DNA of 54,712 nt from Planctomycetota bacterium (GCA_029260825.1 JAJDCM010000350.1:1-54712); one strand, 5' to 3'. Shown: positions 34,061-44,560, counted from the first letter of the stretch. Numbers and translations are program-made. Notes: generated by a model not told the origin, from the letters alone.

Positions 34061-36536
34061 TGAGAAGCCCTGCCAGAAACTCCTGGAGCGTCGCATCCAA
34101 CAGTCGCTCCTTCAGATTCATTTCCTGCACAAGAGCCTCGGCCTGTGCGAGGTCCGCCATTGTCAGGTTCTTCGCCAAAATCAGACCTTCCACCCACCCG
34201 AGCAGATGGGCCGGATCCTCCGGGGGAACCTCCTGCAACCGCGGTGCATGGAGGGCCGCAAGTTCGTCCTTGCCCAAAATTCGCGCCGTTGCATAGAGTC
34301 CGGTGGTGATCCCCTGACGAAGACTCGATTCGTTCCACCCCTCGGCCTCGTAGGCAGCGTCGGCCCGAACGAAGAAACGGTTCGCGGACTCAAGCTGCTT
34401 TTCCGCCCATCGATTCCAACCCAGTTGATTCAAAGCTAGCGCGTGCTCTCCATCAACTTCCAGACACCGCATGAAAGCTTCATTCGCTAGCAGCTCCTCT
34501 CCCTGATCCTGCAGTCGGGTCCCCTCGACATAAAACTCCTGAGCGTTGATGGATCGAAGAAGCCCACGGGCATCCCTCAAGTCTTCTTCTGTTGCGCTAG
34601 GAAGCCTCATCGCTTTTTGCACTTCCTCTTTTGCCCGGGAAAACCTCTCCCGCTGACTGGCCACGCTACCGAGCACCAGGTAAATCTGAGGAAGGTAGAG
34701 GGGTTGCTTCCACAACCTGTTCAAGGAAAGAGCCGCCGTGGCGCTATCCTCGGCACTCTGCAAATCACCGAGGGCACAATAGGCGTGAGCCCTTTGAACC
34801 CAGGACTCGATGTGATCCGGAAAGTCGACAACGACCCGATCAAGGTGCCGCACCGCGGATTCATAGTCGTCAAGCCGACACAACACCCGGCCCAGATGCC
34901 AACGTAGCTGGAGACACCTGACGACACTCTCGTCTTGTGTGTCAAGGAGATCCTCCAGAACTCGCTGAGCTTCGCGGTATTTCTTGTGGTCCTCTCGAGA
35001 TGAACTTTCTCCGGTCGTAGCGCTGATTGCTTTTCCGTCATGCTCCAGCAGCAGGGCGTCGACCAGCTTGGACTTCGGGTTCACTCCCAGAATGAAATGA
35101 TCCCGATAAAGCTCAAGCGTATCCCGCGCACGTTCCTCCAGACCCGAAGTGGTCAACACGTGATAGAGGGGAAGGCAAGCGCGATCCAGAGGCTTATCCC
35201 GATTCACCAGGGTATCCAGGACCTCAAGTGCAATGACCGGCCTGCTTGAAAGACGTTCAAAAAGGGAAAAACATAAGGAGTCCAGATCTGTCCTCAGGTC
35301 GGTAAGAACCCCAGGGGATCCACGATCCATGGCCTTTTTGAACTCCGCCTTCGCCTCCGGATAGAGACCAAACTCATAGAAGGCCGCTCCTCGATAGACG
35401 TACCCATCGGAGCGATCAGGCTCGAGTTCAATGGCCGAATCGAGAAGAGCCAGGGCCTCATCGAATTCTCCCGAGTCCAGCGCCCCCGACCCCTTGATCA
35501 ACAACACTTCGATCTCTCGGTCGACCCCCTCAAGGTAGATCGCTCGGCCTACGACAAACCCAATCACCGTGACCAGAACGAGCAGAAGCGCAATGATCCT
35601 CGTTCTGTTCCGAAAGACTCTTCTAAGCGAGCGTCGATGCAGAACCCATCGACTTGCATGGGTGGGGTACTTTCCGTCCGCAATGCGCAAGAGGTCCGAA
35701 GACAGATCCTCTGCGGCCTGATAACGGTGCCTCCGTTTCTTCTCCAGGCACCGGAACAGGACTTCCTCCAGGCCCGGGAACTCCCTTGCAACTTCCGGCC
35801 GAATCCGAGGCAACTCGCCGAAAAGAACGCTTTCTCGGATCTCCTCGAAGTTACTTCCAGAAAATGGCGGGCCACCCACAACCCCCTCAAACGCCGTCAT
35901 ACCCAGAGAATAAATATCACTACGATAGTCGACGCGATCGAGATCCCCGAGGATCTGCTCCGGTGCCATGTAAAGCGGGGTTCCCACCACCATTCCCATG
36001 CTGGTAATGGTGTCGTCCCCAAGATTTCTAGCCAGGCCAAAGTCGGCGAGAAAAGCATGCTGATCCCGATCTCGCACGAGAATATTGCTTGGCTTGATAT
36101 CCCGATGAATCACTCCCTGCTCATGGGCATGAGCCAGAGCCGACGCCACCTGGGACACCACTCGAATTTGAGCGACAAGATCCGCCGGATGAAAACGTTT
36201 GGTGGTCGCACTCGGGGTTCCAGTCTTCTTCCGGGGCCCGGCAATCATCTCCCCGAATGTCTTTCCTTCAACATACTCCATGATGAGGTAGTAAACCCCA
36301 TCGACCCGACAGAAATCATGCACGGGAAGAAGGTGAGGATGATGAAGATTCTTGCCGACTCGACCCTCCCGGCAAAACCGCCGGATGTCCTTTTCGCAGA
36401 CGGCGATCTCGTTCTTGAGACGCTTGATGGCCACCTTGGTGCGAGGATCGGCTTCGGTTTCAGCGAGGAAAACAGCTCCAATACCGCCTTCGGCGATTTT
36501 TTCGAAGTTACAGTAGCCTGGGATGTGGATGGGCAT
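34014..36536 (-). CDS. Transmembrane Ser/Thr protein kinase with TPR sensor domain
   Basis: 840 residues. The kinase domain (about 8-290) has the G-loop AEGGIGAVFLAE, catalytic K38 (VAIKRL), HRDIKPSN with D145/K147/N151, DFGLA with D165, and GTPLYMAPEQ. All key residues are present, so it is probably active. One membrane helix follows at about 313-333 (RIIALLLVLVTVIGFVVG). The extracytoplasmic part is built of tetratricopeptide repeats (GSGALDSGEFDEALALLDSAIELEPDRSDGYVYRGAAFYEFG, HLDRVVVDFPDHIESWVQRAHAYCALGDLQSA). This PknB-like topology fits a sensor kinase. The gene stands alone between the unknown gene and the RND operon. Confidence 0.92.
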   Translation of the reverse strand: MPIHIPGYCNFEKIAEGGIGAVFLAETEADPRTKVAIKRLKNEIAVCEKDIRRFCREGRVGKNLHHPHLLPVHDFCRVDGVYYLIMEYVEGKTFGEMIAGPRKKTGTPSATTKRFHPADLVAQIRVVSQVASALAHAHEQGVIHRDIKPSNILVRDRDQHAFLADFGLARNLGDDTITSMGMVVGTPLYMAPEQILGDLDRVDYRSDIYSLGMTAFEGVVGGPPFSGSNFEEIRESVLFGELPRIRPEVAREFPGLEEVLFRCLEKKRRHRYQAAEDLSSDLLRIADGKYPTHASRWVLHRRSLRRVFRNRTRIIALLLVLVTVIGFVVGRAIYLEGVDREIEVLLIKGSGALDSGEFDEALALLDSAIELEPDRSDGYVYRGAAFYEFGLYPEAKAEFKKAMDRGSPGVLTDLRTDLDSLCFSLFERLSSRPVIALEVLDTLVNRDKPLDRACLPLYHVLTTSGLEERARDTLELYRDHFILGVNPKSKLVDALLLEHDGKAISATTGESSSREDHKKYREAQRVLEDLLDTQDESVVRCLQLRWHLGRVLCRLDDYESAVRHLDRVVVDFPDHIESWVQRAHAYCALGDLQSAEDSATAALSLNRLWKQPLYLPQIYLVLGSVASQRERFSRAKEEVQKAMRLPSATEEDLRDARGLLRSINAQEFYVEGTRLQDQGEELLANEAFMRCLEVDGEHALALNQLGWNRWAEKQLESANRFFVRADAAYEAEGWNESSLRQGITTGLYATARILGKDELAALHAPRLQEVPPEDPAHLLGWVEGLILAKNLTMADLAQAEALVQEMNLKERLLDATLQEFLAGLLIKARKKKSILAGQGE

Positions 36537-36584
36537 TGAGTGGGTGATTATACCGTGGCTTGACGCCGAGCCCGGTAAACGAAA

Positions 36585-39500
36585 TCATAGAGCCCCTTCC
36601 TTGGCGCCCATGACTCGGCCCTGGGGGAAAGTAAGTCCCCTGGATTTCTTGCCGCGACGGGGTAGCACTCTTGCCAGCATCGCTCCCCAATCCTCCACCA
36701 TCGTGTACCACACCGGGAGCCCGACCAGGGTAAACAGAGTCGACGTGGACAACCCTCCAATCACGGCGACAGCAAGGGAGTCGATGTAGGCCCCGGCCAC
36801 CGTCGAGGCGGAAAAGGCCAGAGGGATGAGGCCAAACAACGTTGTTATCGCCGTCATGAGAACGGGACGCAGACGGTGCCCGCATCCCTGAAGAAGCGCA
36901 TCCACCCGGGAAGAGCCTGCCCCTCGAAGGGTATTCACATGGTCCACCATCACGATCCCGTTGTTCACCACGATCCCGATGAGGATGATGATTCCGATGA
37001 ACGCAACCGGATCCAGCTCATAATCAAAAAGCCAAAGTGCCCAAAATGCCCCGAAGAAAGCAAAGGGTAGAGTAATCACGATCGCCAAAGGCTGAGTGAG
37101 AGACTCGAACAGCGCTGCCATGAGAAGCATGACCACAAGGAGAGATAAGATCACACCGGTCGCCATTTGAGAAAGAGCGTCATCTCGGTCCCTCCCCCAC
37201 TGACCAAAATCCCAGGTGTAGCCTTGTGGCAGAGTGAAACCTGCGAGTGCGGTGGTCACCAGCTCCTGGGCTTCCTCGGTGGTGTATTTCTCCTCGTCGA
37301 ACTGCACCGTGACCCAGCTCGTAGTCTTCCGATCTTCCCGTCTGATTTGGGGAGGAGTCCGGGCCATGGTCATTGCTGCGACGGATCCGAGAGGAACTGT
37401 CGTCCCGCCGTCAACCGATGGTTCCCCGGCCATGAAGGGTTCGCGAGGAAGCTCAACGTCGGAAAGAGCGTCCAAACCCAATTGAGTATCCTCCGGGAGA
37501 CCCATCACCATTTCGACCTCTCCTGTTTCGGTTGTAAACCGACGGAGATTCCGGCCGCGAAAGATAAAGCCCACCGTATCCGCCACGAGCCGGGGCGTTA
37601 CTCCAAAATTGCGAGCCTTATCTGGATCGACAACGAGTCGGACTTCCTTCTGGCCTTGAATACTTGGCCCGAAAACATCCTTGGCTTCGGGGATCTTCTT
37701 GAGGTGCCCTTCAACTTCAAGCGCTACATCCTCGAGGTATTCGGGGTCTTCCCCGTGAAGGGCCACTGAAACCATGCGACGCCCCTGGCTTCCCCGGCGC
37801 CAAAACTCCCGGTCTCCGACCTCGACCTTCACTCCGGCAATCGTCGGCATGTTCCCCTCGAGCTTCTTCGTTAGCGCACGAATGTCCTTTTTCGTTGCCT
37901 TGTCCTTGGGGAGATACAGCCGAACCATGCATCCACCATGCTCGCTATACCAGGAGTACATGCTCTCGAACCCAAGCTCGTCCTTTCGTGCAAACAAAGC
38001 CTCTTCAACCTGATTGATATGCCCTTCCAGAACTTCCTTGGTGGAGGTGTCATGGACGGCAAGATTTACCTCGACGGTCCGCTCGAGCATACGCGGTTCA
38101 CCGGATTTCTCCACGTTCATTACCGGATAGACGGCGCTTGCGGAAAGACCGACCAGGATGAGTAGAGTCAGCATTCGATGCCGCAGGGTAAAACCAAGAA
38201 TCCCGCGATAGAGCGGAACGATTCTAGTCAGCAGAAAGCCAGGCTTTTCCTCCCGGTGAGGGATGAAGCGAGAAGCAGCGAGCGGAATGAGCGTGACCGA
38301 AATGATGAGGGAGCAGATGACCGCCAGGCAAATCGTCAGGGCGACGCTTCCAAGGTAAATGGTAAGAGATCCACGTTCAAGAACAAGCAACCATGACCAA
38401 ACAATTACCGTTGTTGCCGTAGACGCGACAACGGCCATGAAGACCTCCCGCACCCCGACTCTTGCCGCTTCTCGCGGCGGAAGTCCCTGGCCTTGCTTGC
38501 GGTGAATGTTCTCCATGACAACCACCGCGTTATCGACCAGCATTCCCACCCCCAGCATCAGCCCAAGAAGGGTAAGAACGTTGAATTCGGACCCGAGGAG
38601 ATACATGGCTCCGCAGGCCACCATGAGGGAAAATGGAATGGCCACGGCAACGATGAGCGTGGTGCTGAACCGTCGAAGAAACGAAAAAAGGATGATGACG
38701 GCGAAGATGCCGCCGATGATGCCCGCGTTGCGAAGGCCCCGCAAAGACCCTCGAATCTCTTCCCCCGCATTGTTCCAGACCAGAAGGTTGATTCCCTCGA
38801 GCTGGGGATCCTGTTCGATCTCACCGATACGACCAAGAAGACGATCGACTGTTTCAACCGTGTTCGCGCTGGGCTCCTTGAACACATCGATTCCCACAGC
38901 AAAACGACGGTCAAGATGGCGACCGTAGTCGAGCGTTGGCTCTCGCAAACTGACCTCAGCCACATCTCGCAAACGAAGCCCGCTCTCCGAGATGGGAAGA
39001 TCCTGGATATCTTCAATATCCTCAAACTTGGCAACCGTCCGAACATCGTAACGAATCAAATCGCCCCGGACAGTCCCAAGATCCATGTCCAGATTGGCGC
39101 CGTTGATCTTACCGATCAACTCGCCTGCCTCGATCCCGTGCTTCTGAAGGGCTTCAAAATCCAGATCGATGCGAAGCTGCTGGCGCTCGACACCGTAGAG
39201 ATGAACTCGAGCAACGCCCTTGATCCTTTCCAGCGGACGCTTGATCCGTCGATCGAGAAGATCCCAGCTTTCCGACAGATTCCTTTCGGCCGAAATTCTC
39301 CCCTGAAGGATGGATCCACCGGCCGGACCATCCACGTTTCCCTCGACCTTGATGAAGTCGACTCCCTCCGGAAGTCGGGGGCGAGCTCGCTCGACAGCCT
39401 CTCGCACTTCCATCTTCTTCAGTTCAATATTCGCCGACCATTCAAACCTTGCCTCGAGCTCGGCCTTCCCCGATCGAGCATCCGCTTCGATCTTGGTGAT

Positions 39501-39770
39501 TCCCGGTATGGTCGCAAGCTCTTCTTCGATGGGCATGGCGACCTCACGCAATGCCTCGAGGGGATGACTTCCCGGAAAGGGAACTTCCACATCGACCTCG
39601 GGCTCCACGATGAGCGGCATGAAATCGAGAGGAAGCCTGAAAATCGAAACGACGCCAAGCACGGTGAGACACAAAAGAAACATCAACGTGGCAACAGGAC
39701 GATCAATCGGAATACCCGTCAAGCGCACTCCAAAGGGAACTTTCTTGGGTCCTTCCCCGATCGAATTCAT
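36585..39770 (-). CDS. RND-family efflux permease, second of the operon
   Basis: 1061-residue inner-membrane transporter of the resistance-nodulation-division (HAE1/AcrB) type, from ATG 39770 with GGAGAAA upstream. It has the first TM (RPVATLMFLLCLTVLGVVSIFRLPLDFMP), the porter domain, the TM4 proton-relay region (LGLMLGVGMLVDNAVVVMENIHRKQGQGL, with the conserved Asp), and the repeated second half (FIGIIILIGIVVNNGIVMVDHVNTLR). It lies 24 nt after a second, distinct RND permease. Two different permeases behind one adaptor suggest a heteromeric pump of the MdtBC kind. The substrate is unknown, and no TolC-like outer-membrane gene is in the window. Confidence 0.93.
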   Translation of the reverse strand: MNSIGEGPKKVPFGVRLTGIPIDRPVATLMFLLCLTVLGVVSIFRLPLDFMPLIVEPEVDVEVPFPGSHPLEALREVAMPIEEELATIPGITKIEADARSGKAELEARFEWSANIELKKMEVREAVERARPRLPEGVDFIKVEGNVDGPAGGSILQGRISAERNLSESWDLLDRRIKRPLERIKGVARVHLYGVERQQLRIDLDFEALQKHGIEAGELIGKINGANLDMDLGTVRGDLIRYDVRTVAKFEDIEDIQDLPISESGLRLRDVAEVSLREPTLDYGRHLDRRFAVGIDVFKEPSANTVETVDRLLGRIGEIEQDPQLEGINLLVWNNAGEEIRGSLRGLRNAGIIGGIFAVIILFSFLRRFSTTLIVAVAIPFSLMVACGAMYLLGSEFNVLTLLGLMLGVGMLVDNAVVVMENIHRKQGQGLPPREAARVGVREVFMAVVASTATTVIVWSWLLVLERGSLTIYLGSVALTICLAVICSLIISVTLIPLAASRFIPHREEKPGFLLTRIVPLYRGILGFTLRHRMLTLLILVGLSASAVYPVMNVEKSGEPRMLERTVEVNLAVHDTSTKEVLEGHINQVEEALFARKDELGFESMYSWYSEHGGCMVRLYLPKDKATKKDIRALTKKLEGNMPTIAGVKVEVGDREFWRRGSQGRRMVSVALHGEDPEYLEDVALEVEGHLKKIPEAKDVFGPSIQGQKEVRLVVDPDKARNFGVTPRLVADTVGFIFRGRNLRRFTTETGEVEMVMGLPEDTQLGLDALSDVELPREPFMAGEPSVDGGTTVPLGSVAAMTMARTPPQIRREDRKTTSWVTVQFDEEKYTTEEAQELVTTALAGFTLPQGYTWDFGQWGRDRDDALSQMATGVILSLLVVMLLMAALFESLTQPLAIVITLPFAFFGAFWALWLFDYELDPVAFIGIIILIGIVVNNGIVMVDHVNTLRGAGSSRVDALLQGCGHRLRPVLMTAITTLFGLIPLAFSASTVAGAYIDSLAVAVIGGLSTSTLFTLVGLPVWYTMVEDWGAMLARVLPRRGKKSRGLTFPQGRVMGAKEGAL

Positions 39771-39794
39771 GACGATTTCTCCACGAACGAGTTC

Positions 39795-42700
39795 CTACGA
39801 CTGTAGTGCTCTTGCCTCGATGGACGCGGTGCCCTCTGACGGTTCTTCCTGGATCTCTACTACCGATGAAACCGGGGGCGTCTCCAGCGACGGTCGATCC
39901 TTGCGGGTCAAAATACGATACATGCAGGGAATGATGAGCAACGTCAAAAGAGTGCTCGCCGTCAAACCACCGATCACGGTGATTGCCATGGGCCGGCGAA
40001 GTTCGTCTCCTGCTCCGAGACCAAGAGCCATGGGAATCAAGGCAAGGACGGTGGTCGCGGTGGTCATCAGGATCGGCCGAAGTCTCTCTTGCCCGGCAGC
40101 GATGATCGCGTTCTTTCGAGGTTCTCCCGCGCGACGTCGCCGATTGATCGCGTCAACGAGAACAATGGCATTGTTGACCACGATCCCCGCGAGCATGACC
40201 GCGCCGATCAGAACCAAAACATTGATGGAAGTATTCGTTAACAAGAGGGCGCCAAGCACTCCGATGAACCCGAGCGGCACCGAGAAGAGAATCACAAAAG
40301 GATGAACAACCGATTCGAACTGCATCGCCATCACAACGAACACGAGAAAGATGGCCAGGCCAAGCGCAAGACGCAAGCTATCGAAGGAAACTTTTAGCTC
40401 CTCATCCTGCCCCGCCATCTCGGCCACCGCATCACCAGCAAGAAGAAGCCCTCCCACTCGCTCCCGAACAACCTGAAGGGAGTCCCCCAGATTGGAGGCC
40501 GATGCCTTGGCGGTGATTCGCGCAACCCGAGCTCCTCCCGAATGATGAACCGCTGCCGGACCGCGCCCCACGTCGATGGTCGCGATCGCCGAGATAGGAA
40601 TCGCTACCCCCCCGGCAAGCCGGACGCGCAGATCTTTGACTTCCGACGCCCGATTCCGAGAACTTTCATGGGCTCGAAGGCGAATATCCAGTCGCTCTTC
40701 GTCTTCCCGGAACTGCCCAACGATCTCTCCTCTGATCTGTCCCCGAAGGGAACGTCCCACCATATCGGCCTGGACTCCCAGGGTACCCGCCCGCTCCCGA
40801 TCCAGCTCAACCGTGACCTCTGGACTCCCAGGCTCGCTCGTATTCGCAATATCCTCGAGGCCGGAAATGTCGGCAATCGCCTGGCTTACCTGGGCAGAAG
40901 CGGTTTCAAGAACGTCCAGGTCTTCGCTGAAGATCATGACCTCGATCGGAGGCCGAATCGACAGCACCGACGGAAAAACAATCTCCGATTCCACATTGGA
41001 AAAGAGACCCACCACCGTACGCACCCGCTCGATCGCCGATGACTCCGCTTCCTTCTCGGTTCCCTCCGGCAAGATGAAGTTGACCTGAGCGAGGTTCTCC
41101 CCCAGAGTCTGACGACCGGAGGCAGTAGAAGGCAGGCTCCCCACCGTGGAGAAGATACGGCTGAATCGAGAATCCCCAACAAGATGCTTTTCAATTCTCT
41201 CGGTCAAAGCCCCGGTTGATTCCAGAGGAGTTCCCTCGGGAAGATGAAGGCGAAAGGCGAACTCTCCCTGAGCAAGCTCCGGAACCAGGTTCGTTCCAAG
41301 TCGGGGAACTCCGTACCAGGACGCCACAAAGAGAAGAGCAAAGGTTGCGGGGAGAAGAAGCCATCGGATCGCAAGAGCTCCCCGAAGCGTTCCGGGATAG
41401 ACATGAGCGATCAGCCGAAGCACCGATGAAACCGGGTAAGCCGCGACATGAAAAGACCAGGAAATCAGCCACCAGGCGCCGGAAAGAAGGAGTACCACGA
41501 GCAACAAGACAAACCGCACGGGAAAAAACACGACGGTCAGCAGCCGGCTCCACCAGTGACTTCCGTTGCCAAGAGGAGGCAGAATCAGCCCGAAAAGACG
41601 AAAGGTGAAGGGAAGGCTCTCAAGAGGTTGATCCCTCCGGTCCCAGGGAAACAAGGTCTCCGTAAATCCTCGCGGCAAAGACTGGGCATCGATGGCGGAG
41701 AGAGCCGGAATCAAGGTGAGGGAGACGAAAAGAGAAGCCAGAAGTGAAAGACAAACCGTGACTGCCAGGTCGTAGAAAAGTTGCCCGGCGATCCCCATCA
41801 CGAACACGATGGGTAGAAAGACTGAAACGGTTGTCAGAGTTGCTGCGATTACCGCGCCGGATACTTCGCTGGCACCAACAATTGCCGCCTCTCTCTTGGA
41901 CAGCCCGCCTCTCCACCTCCGATCAATCGCCTCCAGGACCACGATCGAGTTATCAACGAGCATTCCGACACCAAGGGCAAGGCCGCCAAGAGACATGATA
42001 TTCAGACTGACTCCGGCCTGACTCATGGGAAGAAAACTTGCGACCACCGAAACCGGAATGGTGACGGCAATAATCAGGGTCGCAATGGCGTCCCGGAGAA
42101 AGAAGAAGAGCACGAGGACGGCAAGGAGACCTCCTATACGAGCGGCAGACCAGACCTGCCCAACGGCCGCGGAAATGTACTTGGATTGGTCGGTGAGAAC
42201 GGTGAGCTTCAGACCGTCATCCAGCTCTTCTCCAAGGGCATCGAGCTCGGCATGGATCGCCGCGGCAACCGCGGTTGTGTTGGCAGATCCTTCTCGATGG
42301 ATAGCAATTTCAACTCCCTCGACCCCATCAAATCGAGTGATTTCATCCCGGTCTCGGTGACCTCTCTTGACCGTGGCCACGTCTTCGACCCGTACTCTTC
42401 CCGCGTCTCCACCCCGGACCACCGTTTTCTTGACCTGGTCCAGATCCTCGAATTCGCTGAGAGTTCTGACCAGATAAACGGACCCCCAGTCCTTGAGCAC
42501 TCCCCCCGGTCGGTTGATATTCTCTGCTTGAAGAGCCGTGGCAACATCGCCCAGGGTGAGCTCGAGCGCTGCCAACCGGTCCTCGTCGACCTCCACCTGT
42601 ATTTCCGGATCCAGCCCTCCCCGTACCTTGGCGGCAGCGGCGCCCTTGACGGCCTCCAGACGGGGTTTGATCCATCGCTCGGCCAGACGACGAAGCTCAT

Positions 42701-43142
42701 CAAGAGGCCGATCTCCGGTAAACGCAAGACGGAGAATCGGATCAAGGGAGGGATCGAAGCGGAGGACCCGGGGGAGCTCTGCTTCCCGAGGGAGCTCGAC
42801 CAGACCCAGCTTCTCTCGCACATCGAGGGCGACGAAATCCATTTCCTCGTCCCACCCGAACTCGAGGACAACCTCGGAGAATCCGGCACGCGATGTTGAA
42901 CGCATGTCCCGAACTCCGGGGATGACCCCGGCCGCTTCCTCCACCGGCTTCGTGACAAACTGCTCCACCGAGACCGGGGCGGCATCCGGATAGACGGTCT
43001 GGATGGTAAGAGTTGGATAGGACAGATTTGGAAGGAGCTCCACCGGAAGACGACTTACGGAGAGATATCCAAAGACCGTAATCGCGATGACCGCCATCAT
43101 GACGGTCACCGGCCGCTTCACAGAAAGCTCAGGGAGGGTCAC
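39795..43142 (-). CDS. RND-family efflux permease, first of the operon
   Basis: 1115 residues from GTG 43142, which overlaps the adaptor stop as GTGA. The N-terminus MTLPELSVKRPVTVMMAVIAITVFGYLSVSRLPVELLPNLSYPTL is typical of AcrB/HAE1 proteins. The TM4 region is LGGLALGVGMLVDNSIVVLEAIDRRWRGG, and the second-half counterpart is GAVMLAGIVVNNAIVLVDAINRRRRAGEP. An extra hydrophobic stretch in the middle (VVFFPVRFVLLLVVLLLSGAWWLI, about residues 540-570) makes it longer than usual. It is probably a proton-driven exporter of drugs, bile-like compounds or lipids. Confidence 0.93.
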   Translation of the reverse strand: MTLPELSVKRPVTVMMAVIAITVFGYLSVSRLPVELLPNLSYPTLTIQTVYPDAAPVSVEQFVTKPVEEAAGVIPGVRDMRSTSRAGFSEVVLEFGWDEEMDFVALDVREKLGLVELPREAELPRVLRFDPSLDPILRLAFTGDRPLDELRRLAERWIKPRLEAVKGAAAAKVRGGLDPEIQVEVDEDRLAALELTLGDVATALQAENINRPGGVLKDWGSVYLVRTLSEFEDLDQVKKTVVRGGDAGRVRVEDVATVKRGHRDRDEITRFDGVEGVEIAIHREGSANTTAVAAAIHAELDALGEELDDGLKLTVLTDQSKYISAAVGQVWSAARIGGLLAVLVLFFFLRDAIATLIIAVTIPVSVVASFLPMSQAGVSLNIMSLGGLALGVGMLVDNSIVVLEAIDRRWRGGLSKREAAIVGASEVSGAVIAATLTTVSVFLPIVFVMGIAGQLFYDLAVTVCLSLLASLFVSLTLIPALSAIDAQSLPRGFTETLFPWDRRDQPLESLPFTFRLFGLILPPLGNGSHWWSRLLTVVFFPVRFVLLLVVLLLSGAWWLISWSFHVAAYPVSSVLRLIAHVYPGTLRGALAIRWLLLPATFALLFVASWYGVPRLGTNLVPELAQGEFAFRLHLPEGTPLESTGALTERIEKHLVGDSRFSRIFSTVGSLPSTASGRQTLGENLAQVNFILPEGTEKEAESSAIERVRTVVGLFSNVESEIVFPSVLSIRPPIEVMIFSEDLDVLETASAQVSQAIADISGLEDIANTSEPGSPEVTVELDRERAGTLGVQADMVGRSLRGQIRGEIVGQFREDEERLDIRLRAHESSRNRASEVKDLRVRLAGGVAIPISAIATIDVGRGPAAVHHSGGARVARITAKASASNLGDSLQVVRERVGGLLLAGDAVAEMAGQDEELKVSFDSLRLALGLAIFLVFVVMAMQFESVVHPFVILFSVPLGFIGVLGALLLTNTSINVLVLIGAVMLAGIVVNNAIVLVDAINRRRRAGEPRKNAIIAAGQERLRPILMTTATTVLALIPMALGLGAGDELRRPMAITVIGGLTASTLLTLLIIPCMYRILTRKDRPSLETPPVSSVVEIQEEPSEGTASIEARALQS

Positions 43143-44254
43143 TTTTCGACGACCTCCACCAGCGCTCCTTCAGAAAGCGCCGAAGCACCGACTACCACGA
43201 CGTCGTCGCCCTCTTCGATCGGACTGGCAGTCTGATCCTCATCGTGAAACACCTCGACCAGATCCCCCTCCTCGAAGCCAGGGGAGACTTCAACTTGCTC
43301 CACCGACTTCCCATCCTCCCGGAGTCGGAAGAGGTGCCATCTTCGTCCGTCCGCAACCAGGGCGGATCTTGGAACAACCAGGGCATTCTCGTGCGTGTCG
43401 GTGACCACGTTGACCCGCACAAAAGTGCCGGGGCGAAGAGAATCAGATCGAGGAACGGCGAGGGTAACCTTGACGGTTCCGGTTCCTGGATCGACCGCCG
43501 GAGCGATTCGTTCGATCACTGCCTCGTATTGATCCTTCGAGATGTCGGCGAGTAATCGAACTTTCTGGCCGGGAGAAAGCCGGGCGATACTGCGCTCAGG
43601 CACATTGACATCGGCGTAAAGCGGATCAAGATCAGCAAGGTCATAAACTGCGGTTCCGTCCCGAACCATGGCTCCTACATCGAGAGACCGCTTGACGATT
43701 CTACCGCTGAAGGGGGCCCGAATAACGGTTCGAGTCAGGTTGAGTTCGGCCAGGGCGGCAGCATGCTTGGCCTCTTCCGCTTCGCGCCGAACGACCTCAA
43801 AATCGTTTTCGCTCAAAACCCCCCGAGCCACCATGGCTTCGCTTCTCTCGAATTCCTTCTTCCGGATCTCGCGAATAGCCGTCGTCCGTTCGAACGCAAT
43901 CTGCTGTTCGTCATCTTCAAGAATGGCAAGAGCCTGGTCGGCCTCAACCTCGTCGCCCTCTTCCACCATGAGCTTCTTGATCACACCCTGGGTTCGGGCA
44001 GAGACCGTTGCCTGAGCGTCGGACCTCAAGTTTGCGCTGGTGGTGTAGAGAGCAGAAACAGGCTCTTTTCGCACCGGCGCAATCTTCACGGTAATCGCAT
44101 CGGCCTTGACCTCAACCTCGCTGGCTTTGACATCGTCGGTTGAAAGATCATCGCCAGCTCCGGCTTCGCTGGAGCAACCAACAAGAGATGGGATCCAGAT
44201 CAAGAAAACCCCGAGGAAGAGGCAATGGGTGGAACGCGGGATACAGGGCATCAT
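43139..44254 (-). CDS. RND efflux periplasmic adaptor lipoprotein
   Basis: 371 residues from ATG 44254 (a second ATG follows directly). The signal peptide ends in the lipobox LVGC, with lipidated C28. The membrane-fusion-protein order is visible: beta-barrel/lipoyl half (ATVSARTQGVIKKLMVEEGDEVEADQALAILEDDE), alpha-hairpin (AIREIRKKEFERSEAMVARGVLSENDFEVVRREAEEAKHAAAL), second lipoyl half (RTVIRAPFSGRIVKRSLDVGAMV), beta-barrel (LYADVNVPERSIARLSPGQKVRL) and membrane-proximal domain. It links the inner-membrane permeases with an outer-membrane channel. First gene of the three-gene operon; the promoter should lie in the 306-nt upstream gap. Confidence 0.92.
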   Translation of the reverse strand: MMPCIPRSTHCLFLGVFLIWIPSLVGCSSEAGAGDDLSTDDVKASEVEVKADAITVKIAPVRKEPVSALYTTSANLRSDAQATVSARTQGVIKKLMVEEGDEVEADQALAILEDDEQQIAFERTTAIREIRKKEFERSEAMVARGVLSENDFEVVRREAEEAKHAAALAELNLTRTVIRAPFSGRIVKRSLDVGAMVRDGTAVYDLADLDPLYADVNVPERSIARLSPGQKVRLLADISKDQYEAVIERIAPAVDPGTGTVKVTLAVPRSDSLRPGTFVRVNVVTDTHENALVVPRSALVADGRRWHLFRLREDGKSVEQVEVSPGFEEGDLVEVFHDEDQTASPIEEGDDVVVVGASALSEGALVEVVEK

Positions 44255-44560
44255 TTTGTGCTTGGGTTTCCTTTCGTGGCCAGGAGTCCTGGTCGGGCAA
44301 ACCAGTCCGAATCTCCCCACCTATACGTTAGTAGGCGCGCATCGCACGATGAGATTTCGCCGGTTTTATCAAGCCACGATTTCCCCATCACGACAACCGG
44401 AGCCCCAAGCCCCCCTCACTAACCATAACTACATGATCAAAAGATATTTACGCAACCATTCATTCCTGTCAAAACGAAGGAAAAGATTCGCAAAATCTGC
44501 ACAATCTAGATTGAAGTCGGTCCGGAATTCGCGGCAGTCCCCAATCTGGGGAGTGATTGC
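44255..44560 (-). other. 306-nt intergenic region upstream of the RND operon
   Basis: This is the longest gene-free stretch. It must hold the RND operon promoter (minus strand) and the 3' end of the GT87-like gene. It is more AT-rich in 44420-44510 than its surroundings. A small basic plus-strand frame from ATG 44432 to TGA 44573 (MIKRYLRNHSFLSKRRKR...) is present but lacks a clear ribosome binding site and overlaps the GT87-like stop. I consider it probably fortuitous. No clear -35/-10 pair or terminator stands out. Confidence 0.4.

Noticed and set aside
38493-39806. 437-residue plus-strand open frame opposite an RND permease
   Set aside because: Antisense shadow of the permease; the translated sequence is low in hydrophobic order and has no recognisable domain.
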